A DNA stretch of 64,000 bases from Schleiferiaceae bacterium (GTDB lineage Bacteria > Bacteroidota > Bacteroidia > Flavobacteriales > Schleiferiaceae). The notes under the pieces are model-generated. The model was not told the DNA's origin. It worked only from the letters and a program-made list of their open reading frames with translations, and ran no database searches. The position numbers and the translations under genes are program-made. Below are positions 7,693 through 17,234 of this stretch, piece after piece (positions within the stretch are counted from its first letter, which is position 1; every line of letters begins with the position of its first letter). The stretch covers positions 1 through 64,000 of the forward strand of contig JAGYKI010000016.1 of assembly GCA_018401735.1 (NCBI GenBank), given 5' to 3'.

Positions 7693-9180
7693 ATGACGCC
7701 ATTGGAAAAAACGGATATAAAAGAGAAAAATAGATTTAGCGCTTGCGCGGAATGCCAGGGCCGTGGCAAAAAAAGTAGACGCGTCCGCAAAAAGGCGCGC
7801 CTGCAATATCAAAGGAAATTAGCCGAGTTTGAAAAGAATCCAGACTCAGAAAAAGAGCCAGAAGCACCTAAAGGGCATCTTTACCCTTGTCTAATTTGTA
7901 AAGGAACTGGCTTAAGGCCCTCCAGCTCTTTTCCACCTGCCGATTTTGAAAACTACCCCGAGCTAGCCATAATTGGCGGAGGCATTGGCGGAGTAGCTCT
8001 CGCGGTTGCTTGCTTGCAACGCGGTATTCCTTTTACTCTATACGAACGAGACCAAAGTTTCGACCAACGGTCGCAAGGTTATGGCCTTACCCTACAACAA
8101 GCCAGCAAAGCTATGGCAGGACTGGGTTTACAAAGTTTAGAAGAGGGCATTATCTCCACCCGACACGTCGTTCACAATACTAAAGGAAAAATTATAGGCG
8201 AATGGGGCATGCGTAAATGGCTCGAGGCAGATGCGCCAACTAATCCGCGTCGCACCAATGTGCACATTGCCCGTCAGTCTTTACGCTTGGCTCTACTGCA
8301 ACAATTGCAGGACAGCAAACAAGTAAAATGGGGCCATCAATTTGTAGATTTTAAAGAAAAGCCCCATCAAAAGCTTAACCTCCGCTTTCAAGTAGATGGT
8401 AAACTAAAAAGCGCCCAAGCCGACCTTATCGTTGGCGCTGATGGCATACGCAGTACCCTACGAAATACCATTATAAGTGAAGAAAAAAGTCCCTTACGCT
8501 TCTTAAACTGTATTGTAATTTTAGGCATTTGTCCGCTTTCGGCCCTTTCTGAAGTAGACAGTCCGCTCTTAGATTCTGCCACCGCTTTCCAAACGGCCAA
8601 TGGTCAGGAGCGCATTTATATGATGCCTTTTGATGCCCAATCGATTATGTGGCAATTAAGCTTTCCTATGGGCGAAAAGGAAGCCAAAGAATTGAGTAGC
8701 AAAGGCCCGCAAGCGCTCAAGGCAGAAGCACAACTAAGAACCCCATGGCATGAACCGATTCCGCAAATAATGGCTGCGACCGAAGCAGCGCAGATTTCGG
8801 GCTACCCTGTTTACGATCGGCAATTATTGAAACCGGCACTTTTAGAAAAAGCAGGAGCGATCACCCTCATCGGAGATGCGGCTCACCCCATGAGTCCCTT
8901 TAAAGGACAAGGTGCCAATCAGGCGCTTTTGGATGCCTTAGCCTTAGCACGGGAAATTAGCAGAGGCTGCAAAGCCGGTTCTGACTGGCGCAACGTTGGA
9001 CTACGCACGCGCGTTTTAAATGCTTTTGAAGCAGAAATGATAGAACGGACAGCTGTAAAGGTTAAAGATTCGGCCGCTGCTGCTGAATTTCTTCATTCCC
9101 ATGAAGTGCTTCACGAAGCCGATGCACCGCGGGGAAAGCATCTGAAGCACGAAAAGAATAATCTAAAATCTGATGCTTAA
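7693..9180 (+). CDS. FAD-dependent monooxygenase with N-terminal DnaJ-like zinc-finger module
   Basis: 495 residues. Residues 1-80 carry two CxxCxGxG motifs, CAECQGRG (18-25) and CLICKGTG (66-73), separated by a basic helix. This is the DnaJ central zinc-finger signature, predicted to bind one zinc. Residues ~90-480 are a PHBH/salicylate-hydroxylase-type flavoprotein: GGGIGG dinucleotide motif, YERD at the end of beta2, VGADGIRS, and GDAAHPMSPFKGQGANQALLDAL for flavin phosphate binding. It probably hydroxylates or epoxidises a small hydrophobic or aromatic substrate using NAD(P)H. The fusion is unusual and hints at a partner-binding or redox-sensing role for the zinc module. Its stop overlaps, tail to tail, the stop of the LRR-kinase gene. 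Confidence 0.85.
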   Translation: MTPLEKTDIKEKNRFSACAECQGRGKKSRRVRKKARLQYQRKLAEFEKNPDSEKEPEAPKGHLYPCLICKGTGLRPSSSFPPADFENYPELAIIGGGIGGVALAVACLQRGIPFTLYERDQSFDQRSQGYGLTLQQASKAMAGLGLQSLEEGIISTRHVVHNTKGKIIGEWGMRKWLEADAPTNPRRTNVHIARQSLRLALLQQLQDSKQVKWGHQFVDFKEKPHQKLNLRFQVDGKLKSAQADLIVGADGIRSTLRNTIISEEKSPLRFLNCIVILGICPLSALSEVDSPLLDSATAFQTANGQERIYMMPFDAQSIMWQLSFPMGEKEAKELSSKGPQALKAEAQLRTPWHEPIPQIMAATEAAQISGYPVYDRQLLKPALLEKAGAITLIGDAAHPMSPFKGQGANQALLDALALAREISRGCKAGSDWRNVGLRTRVLNAFEAEMIERTAVKVKDSAAAAEFLHSHEVLHEADAPRGKHLKHEKNNLKSDA

Positions 9181-10478
9181 AAGGCCTTTAACTTTTCTGA
9201 AATCGCAGCAAAATTTGGACGCTCGCTCACCTCTTCCAAGCTGCAATCGGCAATTAGTTCTTGCCATTTAAATTTCCTTGCAGGGTCTATCTCCCTTGAG
9301 GGTACTAAGCCTGAAATATCTTCTAGCAGACAAGCAAAAGCCCGCACTTCAATGCGCTCTATTTTATCCGCTACTGCCGAATTAAGATCATAAAAGGAAG
9401 CTGCGCCGAAATCACCTAAAATGAAATGCGCCTCTTCATTCACCAAAATATTATGCGCATAAAGATCACCGTGCTTAATGCCTTTGCTGTGCAATTGCGC
9501 GCAAACCGAAGCGATGCTTTTGGCCAGTTTCAATAATTCATCTTCCGTAAAAACATGCTCTTCAGTAAAGGTGTCGCGCGTGCAAGTTTCCAAGCTAGGC
9601 GGATTGCCCAAATTGCTATAATTTGGAGAAATTAAATTCATAATTAAGCCTGGTTTCTCCTCGGGATGCGCTTCTATTTTCCCTAAAACCTGAATTAAAT
9701 TTTCATGAAAACCTGCTGCAATCGACAAATCCATTTCCACTTCAGGGAGTCCGTCGCTGGTTACATCGCCTTTAAAAACTTTGAGGGCCACCGCCTCTTC
9801 CTTGCCCTGCCACTTCGCCTTGGATATATGTCCGGAAGCGCCTTCGCCCAGCAACTCTTCCAAACTAAACTCATCCCAATGGAAAGAATCAATCTCTGCG
9901 CTTAGCTGCAAATTTTCCACTGCGGGGTTCCCGCCAAAAGCCAACCACGAAAGTTTGGGCAAGGCAAATAACCAATCAGGAATACGCTTTAGCTGATTAG
10001 CCGAAATCCGCAAAAGTTCTAAGTTTCTACAATTTTGCATTTCATCGGGCAACTCTTCCAGTAAATTTCCCGCAAGGGCACACTTTTGTAGAAGATGACA
10101 AGCACCAATACTTTTCGGCAGTTTCTTAATCTTATTATCGGTTAAAATTAACCAGCGTAGTAAGGGGGGAAAAGCATCTTCGGGTATCACTGCCAGCTGA
10201 TTCGATTTAAAACCGATCATACTTAAAGAGTGGCATTCCTTAAGAACTTTAGGAAAAGTAGTAAAGCGATTTTTCGCAAAAAAGATGACTTTTAGATTTT
10301 TCAATTGGGCTAAGCTATCGGGCAGTTCCGATAAATTATTATCCGATAAATCTAAAATTTCTAGAGTCTCCGCTAGCGTCAAAATTTCCTTAGGGAATTC
10401 CTTTAGGCCGCAAGCTAATTTTAGTCTTTTCGTACCTCTAAGCTTACCCGATTTTAAGTCTTCTAGCGAATGCGTCAT
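9177..10478 (-). CDS. Leucine-rich-repeat protein kinase
   Basis: 433 residues, cytoplasmic. Residues ~15-195 contain about seven leucine-rich repeats of 23 residues (for example LEILDLSDNNLSELPDSL). Residues ~203-433 form a eukaryote-like protein kinase: glycine loop GEGASG (211-216), Lys233 in VALKVFK, catalytic HGDLYAHN (Asp338, Asn343) and Asp356 in GDFGAAS. The HRD arginine is replaced by Gly, so activation-loop phosphorylation is probably not needed. All catalytic residues are present, so activity is expected. The LRR arm likely picks substrates. It ends tail-to-tail with the monooxygenase gene, overlapping by four bases. Confidence 0.9.
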   Translation of the reverse strand: MTHSLEDLKSGKLRGTKRLKLACGLKEFPKEILTLAETLEILDLSDNNLSELPDSLAQLKNLKVIFFAKNRFTTFPKVLKECHSLSMIGFKSNQLAVIPEDAFPPLLRWLILTDNKIKKLPKSIGACHLLQKCALAGNLLEELPDEMQNCRNLELLRISANQLKRIPDWLFALPKLSWLAFGGNPAVENLQLSAEIDSFHWDEFSLEELLGEGASGHISKAKWQGKEEAVALKVFKGDVTSDGLPEVEMDLSIAAGFHENLIQVLGKIEAHPEEKPGLIMNLISPNYSNLGNPPSLETCTRDTFTEEHVFTEDELLKLAKSIASVCAQLHSKGIKHGDLYAHNILVNEEAHFILGDFGAASFYDLNSAVADKIERIEVRAFACLLEDISGLVPSREIDPARKFKWQELIADCSLEEVSERPNFAAISEKLKAF

Positions 10479-10681
10479 ATCTAAATTCTAGGCCGCGAAA
10501 TTAAGGCATTCTTAAACTTAGGCCACCTTTTTCAGCACCAATAAGTCAGTACTTAGCATCTGCGCAAGCGTAAAAAGAAAAGAACCTTTAAGAAGACCAA
10601 AAAACATAGTCCTAAACCTTCGATCACGCTTAAATTTGCCTTTTCATTTACAAACTTCATTAGAGCAGCTAAACGCGTAAT

Positions 10682-13504
10682 ATGGGAGACTTTTTTCCTA
10701 ATCAACGATACACCAGCAAGGGCGAGCCAGAATTGGGAGTGGGTTTTGTTACCAATACCAGCAAAGGCAAGGTGGAAATCTATTTTCCCATTTCCAATAC
10801 CACGCGACTTTATGCTACAGAAAACGCTCCGCTGCAGCGTGTTATTTTTAAACCCGGCGATCGTATCAGTGATAAAAATGGACGCACTTTAGTGGTGGAA
10901 CAGGTAGAGCAGGAAGAGGATTTGTATCGCTATTTCGGCGCAGAGGGCAGTATTTCAGAGGCCGACTTAGGCGATGTTACCGCCAAGCATAGCGCAGCTG
11001 ACAAACTGTTTCAAGGAGATGTAGAGTCGCCCCAAAGTTTTGCTTTACGCCGTGAAACGCTCGAGCAAGATTATCGCCGTAGGTTATCGCCCGTAAAAGG
11101 CTTTGTGGGTGGCCGCATCGACCTCATCCCCCATCAGCTTTACATCGCGCACGAGGTAAGCGGGCGCTATGCCCCTCGCGTTCTGCTTTCCGACCAAGTA
11201 GGCCTCGGAAAAACCATCGAAGCTTGCTTAATTCTGCACCGATTATTACTAAGTGGCCGCATAAATCGAGTGCTAATTCTCGTACCCGAATCTTTAGTCC
11301 ATCAGTGGTTTGTAGAGGTATTGCGCCGCTTTACTATGTGGTTCAACATTTTCGATGAAGAACGCTGTGTTGCCCTCGACGAGAATGCTCCTGATGGAAA
11401 CCCTTTTCTCGACAATCAGCTAATCCTTTGCAGCACTGAGTTTTTAGCGGGATCGGCCAAGCGCACGCAGCAAGCTTTGCAGGCCGATTGGGATATGCTG
11501 GTGGTTGATGAGGCTCACAATTTAGAATGGTCGCAAGAGAAAGTTAGTCCCGAATATGCGGTGGTAGAACTCTTAAGCCAAGCAGCGCAAGGGCTTTTAT
11601 TGCTTACCGCCACGCCCGAGCAATTGGGATTGGAAAGTCATTTCGCTCGCCTACGCCTGCTCGATCCAGAACGTTACAGCAATTATGAAGATTTCCTCAA
11701 TGAATCTTCCGAGCATAAGGATATCGCCCATATTGTTGACAAACTACATCTCGGCGAAAGCCTAAATACCAAGGAGAAAAAGATTTTAGAAAGCATCTTC
11801 CCCCGAGAGCGAACCGAAGAAATAAATAAACTAGACACTACCAGCAGAAACGAATTAATTGAAGATTTACTCGACCAACATGGCCCTGGCCGCGTGCTAT
11901 TTCGCAATACCCGCGCGGCTATGCAAGGCTTTCCTCGGCGCATCCCGCATTTATTTCCGCTAGAAACAGAAGATACTCCCCTTTGGCTCGAACGATTCAG
12001 TAAAGAGTTTGCATACGATACGGCAAGTTTGGCCCCAGAAACCCAGGCTGAATTCTGGTTTAAGCAAGATCCGCGCTTGCAATGGTTACTGAAATTTTTA
12101 GAGGAAATTGATCCCGCCAAAGTCCTGCTCATCTGCAAAAGCAAAGAAAAAGTCTTAGCCCTGCATGAGGCGCTAACTAAGCTCAGCACTCTTAAAGTGG
12201 GTCTTTTTCACGAAGAGCTCAGCATTGTGCAGCGCGATCGAAATGCCGCTTGGTTTACCGAATCCGATGGCGCACAAATCCTACTTTGCTCCGAAATTGG
12301 CAGTGAAGGCCGCAATTTCCAATTCGCCCATCATTTGGTCCTCTTCGACCTACCGCTGAACCCAGAATTACTAGAGCAACGCATCGGTCGCTTAGATCGC
12401 ATCGGCCAAAAAGAAGACATTCACATTCACGTGCCTTACCTCAGCGGCAGTCCGCAACACTCTATGGCGCGCTGGTATCAGGAGGGTCTAAACGCTTTCG
12501 CGGAAAACCTCGAAGGTGGCAATAGCGTTTTCAAATTGTTTAGTGAACGCCTTCTAAGCATTTGTATGTTACCCCTTTCGGGGGATGCGCACTCTGCCTT
12601 AAATATCTTAATTAAAGACACTGCCGATTTCCAGAAACAGTTACGTAAAAACCTTTCCGAAGGACGAGATAAACTTTTGGAAATGAATTCTTTTCGTCCA
12701 GAAATTGCCCAGGATTTAATGGCCCAAATAAAAGCTGAAGACCAGAATCCCGCCCTCGAAAAATACCTTAGCAAGGTCTTTCGCCATTTCGATATGGAAA
12801 TGGAAGACCTCAGCGCGAGAACCTATTATTTACATCCTGCTTCTCAGAGCACCGAAGCCTTTCCTTCCATTCCCCGCGAGGGTTTATCCGTGACTTTCTT
12901 GCGACAGAAGGCCCTCATTCGTGAAGACATCAGCTTCCTCACTTGGGACCACCCCATTAGCAGCAGCGCGATGGACATGGTTTTAAGCTCGGGTACCGGC
13001 AGCGCCAGTTTTGGAATTCTTAAAGGCGCGAATAGTCCTGGTTTAATAATGGAATTGCTTTTTGTTTTAGAAACGGCCGGCGCGCAAAACACTTCTGTAG
13101 ATCGATTTTTACCCAATACCCCGCTGCGAATTGTGGTAGATCACCGGGGAAAAGAAGTGACCGACAGCTATTCTGCAGAAAGCTTGAATAAAAAATTACT
13201 ATCGGGAAAAATCGATGCTTTCTTAGAGAACGACACTTTGGTAGAAAGCATTTTACCCAATATGATTGATGCGGCCTCGGAAATTGCCAAGGAGCAAAGT
13301 GCCCTCGAGATCTCTCGCGGACTCAGACGCATGAAGCGCAAATTGAATCATGAAATTAGCCGTTTAGAAAGCCTACAGGAAAAGAATAAAAACATCAGAC
13401 CGGAAGAAGTCGCCATCGCCCGTGCTGAAAAGGAAACATTAAGCGACATTATTAATAATGCCCGTTTGCGATTGGATGCAGTTTTATTGATACGAGTTGA
13501 ATAA
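10682..13504 (+). CDS. rapA: RapA-like SWI2/SNF2 ATPase, RNA-polymerase recycling factor
   Basis: 940 residues, close to E. coli RapA (968). The N-terminal part (1-110) has the beta-rich Tudor-like segments of RapA. The ATPase core begins GRIDLIPHQLYIAHEV, then Walker A DQVGLGKT (171-178), DEAH box (VVDEAHNLEW), TATP, and motif VI EQRIGRLDRIGQ. The family normally has DEVGLGKT; the Glu is Gln here. Residues after ~640 match the RapA-specific C-terminal region in length. RapA releases stalled or post-termination RNA polymerase in gammaproteobacteria. Its presence in a Bacteroidota-like genome is less common and may reflect transfer. An uncharacterised SNF2 with a different partner is the alternative. 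Confidence 0.85.
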   Translation: MGDFFPNQRYTSKGEPELGVGFVTNTSKGKVEIYFPISNTTRLYATENAPLQRVIFKPGDRISDKNGRTLVVEQVEQEEDLYRYFGAEGSISEADLGDVTAKHSAADKLFQGDVESPQSFALRRETLEQDYRRRLSPVKGFVGGRIDLIPHQLYIAHEVSGRYAPRVLLSDQVGLGKTIEACLILHRLLLSGRINRVLILVPESLVHQWFVEVLRRFTMWFNIFDEERCVALDENAPDGNPFLDNQLILCSTEFLAGSAKRTQQALQADWDMLVVDEAHNLEWSQEKVSPEYAVVELLSQAAQGLLLLTATPEQLGLESHFARLRLLDPERYSNYEDFLNESSEHKDIAHIVDKLHLGESLNTKEKKILESIFPRERTEEINKLDTTSRNELIEDLLDQHGPGRVLFRNTRAAMQGFPRRIPHLFPLETEDTPLWLERFSKEFAYDTASLAPETQAEFWFKQDPRLQWLLKFLEEIDPAKVLLICKSKEKVLALHEALTKLSTLKVGLFHEELSIVQRDRNAAWFTESDGAQILLCSEIGSEGRNFQFAHHLVLFDLPLNPELLEQRIGRLDRIGQKEDIHIHVPYLSGSPQHSMARWYQEGLNAFAENLEGGNSVFKLFSERLLSICMLPLSGDAHSALNILIKDTADFQKQLRKNLSEGRDKLLEMNSFRPEIAQDLMAQIKAEDQNPALEKYLSKVFRHFDMEMEDLSARTYYLHPASQSTEAFPSIPREGLSVTFLRQKALIREDISFLTWDHPISSSAMDMVLSSGTGSASFGILKGANSPGLIMELLFVLETAGAQNTSVDRFLPNTPLRIVVDHRGKEVTDSYSAESLNKKLLSGKIDAFLENDTLVESILPNMIDAASEIAKEQSALEISRGLRRMKRKLNHEISRLESLQEKNKNIRPEEVAIARAEKETLSDIINNARLRLDAVLLIRVE

Positions 13505-13532
13505 TGAAAAATAGTAGACAATAGACCAGCGT

Positions 13533-13940
13533 ATGTCACTTAAGCAAATCATTAACACCCTTGAAAAGAATCCTAAAAAACTCTTTTTAATAGATGGCAT
13601 CGGGGCGCTAGTATCCGCATTTTTATTGGGGGTTGTTCTTGTCAAATTGCAGCTGCTCTTTGGCATTCCTAGTGGTAAACTTTACTTCTTGGCCGTATTT
13701 CCGTTAGTTTTCGCAGGCTATGACTGTTTTGCTTATTTACAGGCAAGACAGAAACAAGCAAAGCTTTTAAAAGGAATTGCGATGTGCAACCTAGTATATT
13801 GTTTTATCTCTTTAGGAGCTCTTCTGACCCACCTAGAGATGATAACCATTCTCGGCTGGACCTATATTTTAAGTGAAATATTAGTTGTAAGTTCCTTAGC
13901 CTTAGTGGAGTTCAACATAGCGCAAAAACTATTAAGCTGA
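13533..13940 (+). CDS. Four-helix membrane protein of unknown function
   Basis: 135 residues with a short basic N-terminus and four strongly hydrophobic segments at about residues 17-38, 47-67, 79-99 and 102-126. There is no signal-peptide cleavage site and no recognisable motif. The gene starts 28 bases after the RapA stop and could be cotranscribed with it, although no functional link is evident. The ATG at 13533 places three lysines and a short amphipathic stretch before the first helix. I do not recognise the family. Confidence 0.65.
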   Translation: MSLKQIINTLEKNPKKLFLIDGIGALVSAFLLGVVLVKLQLLFGIPSGKLYFLAVFPLVFAGYDCFAYLQARQKQAKLLKGIAMCNLVYCFISLGALLTHLEMITILGWTYILSEILVVSSLALVEFNIAQKLLS

Positions 13941-14059
13941 ATGCGATGTGATTTTAAGCTTCAGATTATAAGCGGCAAATAATGATAGAATTCGAAAGAT
14001 GACCTCAACACAGAACCAAGTCCTAGCTGCAAAACCTTAATTTTAGATAAAATTTGAAA

Positions 14060-14920
14060 ATGACAAAATTTCCCGCATTTCTCACCCTTCTCACCTTAGC
14101 CCTTTTGCTAAGCTGCCACTCGCCCCAAGAAAAGCCAGCAGAAAAAAACAACGAAATTGAGGTAACGGAGGTTGAAACCATCGCTCCGAAAGAAATGCTG
14201 CGTTTGGCCTATCAGTTGTTTAAAGAAGGGGATGATGAAGCTTCGATTAAACTCGCCAACCAGGTGTTAGAAATTGGTCGCCAAACTAATAACGATACCC
14301 TTATTGGCCGAGCACTTACTTCTTTATGTCGCAACTCTCAGCGCAAGCTTGACACCATCCGTTTGGCTGAAATAAGTGCAGAGCTAAGTGATTTAGCCGC
14401 TTCTTCGGGCAACCAACAGTGGTTGATGTACCGTGCCCACATGAATGCCGAAATGTGGCGCTTGATTGGTAATATGGATCGGGCTGAAGCCTTTTACAAC
14501 GAAAGCATGCGCATCAGCTTTGAAACTGGCGCCATGGGCATGTACACTATTGATCATTTCAACAAGTCTTTTGTCTCCATTGCCAAAGGAGATTTTGAAG
14601 AAGCCAAAAAATTAATTACCAAGTACTATCAATTAAGACAGGAAGCTGATCCCGCTGCCGCGGAAGATGCTTACGGATTAATTGCTTTGGCTTATTTGCT
14701 AGAGCAAGAAAAAAATTATGCTGGCGCCCATGAGGTTGCGGTGGTAACGAGGCGCTTATTTAAAGAGCAAAATCTTTTCCCCGAGCCACCCGATGAAAAA
14801 CCCTTAATAATGGTGGAAGAAAAAGTGGAGGAAATGTTAGAGGCTTCTGAACTAGAAGCTATTCGTTCTAAATCTGACTCCCAAACGGTAGCAAGCTTAT
14901 TGGCGAAATACCTCAAATAG
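14060..14920 (+). CDS. TPR-like periplasmic lipoprotein
   Basis: 286 residues from the ATG at 14060. An in-frame TTG six bases upstream is possible but adds only two residues. The signal peptide ends in lipobox LALLLS-Cys19. The rest is alpha-helical with degenerate tetratricopeptide-like repeats (for example MLRLAYQLFKEGDDEASIKLANQVLEI-type pairs, and FYNESMRISFETGAM), suggesting a protein-binding superhelix on a membrane face. An acidic linker follows the Cys. No enzymatic motif is present. It lies ten bases upstream of the broken cupin gene. The function is unknown. Confidence 0.7.
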   Translation: MTKFPAFLTLLTLALLLSCHSPQEKPAEKNNEIEVTEVETIAPKEMLRLAYQLFKEGDDEASIKLANQVLEIGRQTNNDTLIGRALTSLCRNSQRKLDTIRLAEISAELSDLAASSGNQQWLMYRAHMNAEMWRLIGNMDRAEAFYNESMRISFETGAMGMYTIDHFNKSFVSIAKGDFEEAKKLITKYYQLRQEADPAAAEDAYGLIALAYLLEQEKNYAGAHEVAVVTRRLFKEQNLFPEPPDEKPLIMVEEKVEEMLEASELEAIRSKSDSQTVASLLAKYLK

Positions 14921-14929
14921 ATTCTCTTT

Positions 14930-15144
14930 ATGGAAATTGAAAAAGTGAATATCGCTGCTAAGCTAGACTCTTTCAGCGAGCATTGGTCACCCAAAAATGT
15001 TGGAGCGCTCAATAATCAGTTGGTTAAAGTGGCGAAGTTTAAAGGCGATTTTGTAATGCATCATCATGAAAAGGAAGATGAACTCTTTTATGTGATTGAT
15101 GGACAACTTTTTTTGAACTCGAAGAGAAACTAGATTCTATTTAG
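14930..15144 (+). pseudogene. Truncated cupin-domain gene
   Basis: The 67 codons from ATG 14930 encode the first half of a small cupin: FVMHHHEKEDELFYVIDGQLF, including the two metal-binding His and the Glu of cupin motif 1. After GQLF the frame passes a run of T residues and ends early. Shifting by one base at that run reads FFELEEKLDSI before another stop at 15142-15144, which is the expected continuation. The second cupin motif (Pro-Gly-x-x-H) is absent downstream. The gene is therefore both frameshifted and truncated, and probably non-functional. Confidence 0.6.
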
Positions 15145-15263
15145 GATCAAGATGTTTTAATTGCCTTAATGACAGATGAACAAAATCTATCCCAATTTTT
15201 TTCTAAGTAAAGTGAATTAGTGTAGATTAACCGCCTTTCAAAAATGAATCTAAAAGATACAAA

Positions 15264-17093
15264 ATGCTCCATTATATAAAGGATGTTTTAGCCAATATGC
15301 CCGCAAGTTGGCTGCGCTTAACTACCCATCGACTAGATATTTACCATGAAGAATTAGCGAAAACTGAATTTACCAGCGAATTTGAAAAGCTGTACAAAAA
15401 TTCTGATGCCAGCACATCTGCCTTGAGCGCATTGCCTACTGCCTACGATTACATACGTCTCGGCCACCCGCTTTCTTGTGTACTCGAATGGGCTTTGGCC
15501 GAAATGCATCATGTGGAAGCGCAAAATGTAATTAGCTTTTCCTCTCGAACCACTCCTGTTCTTGCGGTGCTACGAAAAAACTCTTTAGAAAACAGGCAAA
15601 CTCGCATTCTCTATCACGGCGAATTACCTAATTTTTTTGATGCCGCTACTCTCAAAGGCGTATACGGCTATCAGTTTGATTTAGAATCGGTGGCTTCTAT
15701 TAAAAACCTTTCTCCCTACGAGGGAAGTACAATATTAATTACCCAGGAAAACAGCATAAGCAAAACCGAGTTTTCCGCGCATATTAACTTCTATGTAAAT
15801 GTCTACTCGCAATGGGGCAGTGTTTTGCTGATTAGCCCTGAGAATAGTGATTATGTTTCCGACATACAGCATGTGCGAAGACGCGAAACTATTGCCATGA
15901 CTCCCGCCAATTGCTCTGCCGTATTACAGAGTTTGGTAGGTAGGCAAGTCTTGGAAACGCCTAGTAATTTCGCCGCCGATAAAGCCCTGGTACTAGAGAC
16001 CTTAAAGAATATAACACTTGCGCCAACTAAAGCTTTATTAGCTTCTTCGGGTTTATCGATGCAATATGCCATTATGATGGGATTGATAGATTATGCCCAA
16101 GAAGTGCATGCTGGAAAAGCGATTAAATTTATAGTTCCTCCTAATTGTTATGGTGGCACCAACGACCAAGCGCGACGCGTGGCCGCCTGCTTAGACAATG
16201 TGGAAGTGGTGGATTTACCCGTTGACGGCGACAATGACATGGTGCAGAGTGTGGATACGGTTTTAAATCGTTTAGCGCAAGAAGATGCTGTACCTTATAT
16301 TATTGCGGAAATCCCCACCAATCCGCGCGTGGAAGTGCCCGATTTAGATAAATTGAAGGCTGTATTGAGCGCTCCCCGTAAAACTATTGCGGGCGAAATC
16401 GCCATTGCACCAGTTTTTATCCTCGACCAAACTTTCTGTCCCAATGTACATTTCCTTGGCGAAGAAGATGTGCTCTCCAATGTTAAAGGCCTTTCCTATG
16501 CCAGCGGGTCTAAATTCCCAAGTGGCGGAGAGTGTACGGCAGGTTACTGCTTAGGTAACGAAAAAGCAGCCGTATTAATGGGCAAAATTGAGAAGCACTT
16601 GCAGCTTTGCGACAATGAAGCTACGGCCTTGCAAACGCAAATCTTAGCCAAGCAATTACCCTCTATGAATCAGCGCATTGCCGATGCCTATGTAAATACC
16701 CGCGATTTTGTGACCTTTATTCAGGAGACTTTACCCAGCGCGAAAATCAATTTTGTTTCAGTAGAATTGGCGCAACGTGGATTTACCCCTTCAGTATTTT
16801 CCCTCGATTTACCAACCCAAGGAAACACTGATGCCGAGCGAGAAGCCCATAAAAGAGAATTAAACCTCCGTTTAATCAATAGGATGATTGCTGAGATTCC
16901 CCATGAAAGTAAATATTGTGTTAGCTATGGGCAGTTAAAGGGACTGTATTGGACGATCCCCGCAACTTCTACCCAAGGAACGACGAAAGAGGGCGATAAA
17001 GATTATATCGTGCGCGCTTCACTATCCCCTCATTTAGATATGGAAAAGCATAAAGAAGTTTTCAGAAATTTTGTAGCTGCATTAGAGATTTAA
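15264..17093 (+). CDS. Large PLP-dependent enzyme of the Cys/Met-metabolism fold
   Basis: 609 residues. The C-terminal ~360 residues resemble the cystathionine gamma-synthase group of fold-type I enzymes: SSGLSMQYAIM for phosphate binding, AEIPTNPRVEVPD (Asn353), Asp388 in FILDQTF contacting the pyridine nitrogen, and Lys417 in YASGSKFPSGGE as the PLP Schiff-base lysine. The first ~230 residues are an extra domain not seen in the standard 380-400-residue enzymes. It probably acts on sulfur amino acids or a related O-acyl amino acid. The reaction (lyase or synthase) cannot be decided from sequence, and it has no pathway neighbours here. Confidence 0.75.
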   Translation: MLHYIKDVLANMPASWLRLTTHRLDIYHEELAKTEFTSEFEKLYKNSDASTSALSALPTAYDYIRLGHPLSCVLEWALAEMHHVEAQNVISFSSRTTPVLAVLRKNSLENRQTRILYHGELPNFFDAATLKGVYGYQFDLESVASIKNLSPYEGSTILITQENSISKTEFSAHINFYVNVYSQWGSVLLISPENSDYVSDIQHVRRRETIAMTPANCSAVLQSLVGRQVLETPSNFAADKALVLETLKNITLAPTKALLASSGLSMQYAIMMGLIDYAQEVHAGKAIKFIVPPNCYGGTNDQARRVAACLDNVEVVDLPVDGDNDMVQSVDTVLNRLAQEDAVPYIIAEIPTNPRVEVPDLDKLKAVLSAPRKTIAGEIAIAPVFILDQTFCPNVHFLGEEDVLSNVKGLSYASGSKFPSGGECTAGYCLGNEKAAVLMGKIEKHLQLCDNEATALQTQILAKQLPSMNQRIADAYVNTRDFVTFIQETLPSAKINFVSVELAQRGFTPSVFSLDLPTQGNTDAEREAHKRELNLRLINRMIAEIPHESKYCVSYGQLKGLYWTIPATSTQGTTKEGDKDYIVRASLSPHLDMEKHKEVFRNFVAALEI

Positions 17094-17234
17094 TAAAGTA
17101 AGAGAGGTTCGATATAAAACCAAAGCATATTATATCTTAAAAATTCACTTTGCACACGAAATTTTTGGTTAAAAAAATCAAGTTCTAGAATAATTTAAGA
17201 TTAAATTTCTGAAGATTAGCCTTATTTTGGCTGC

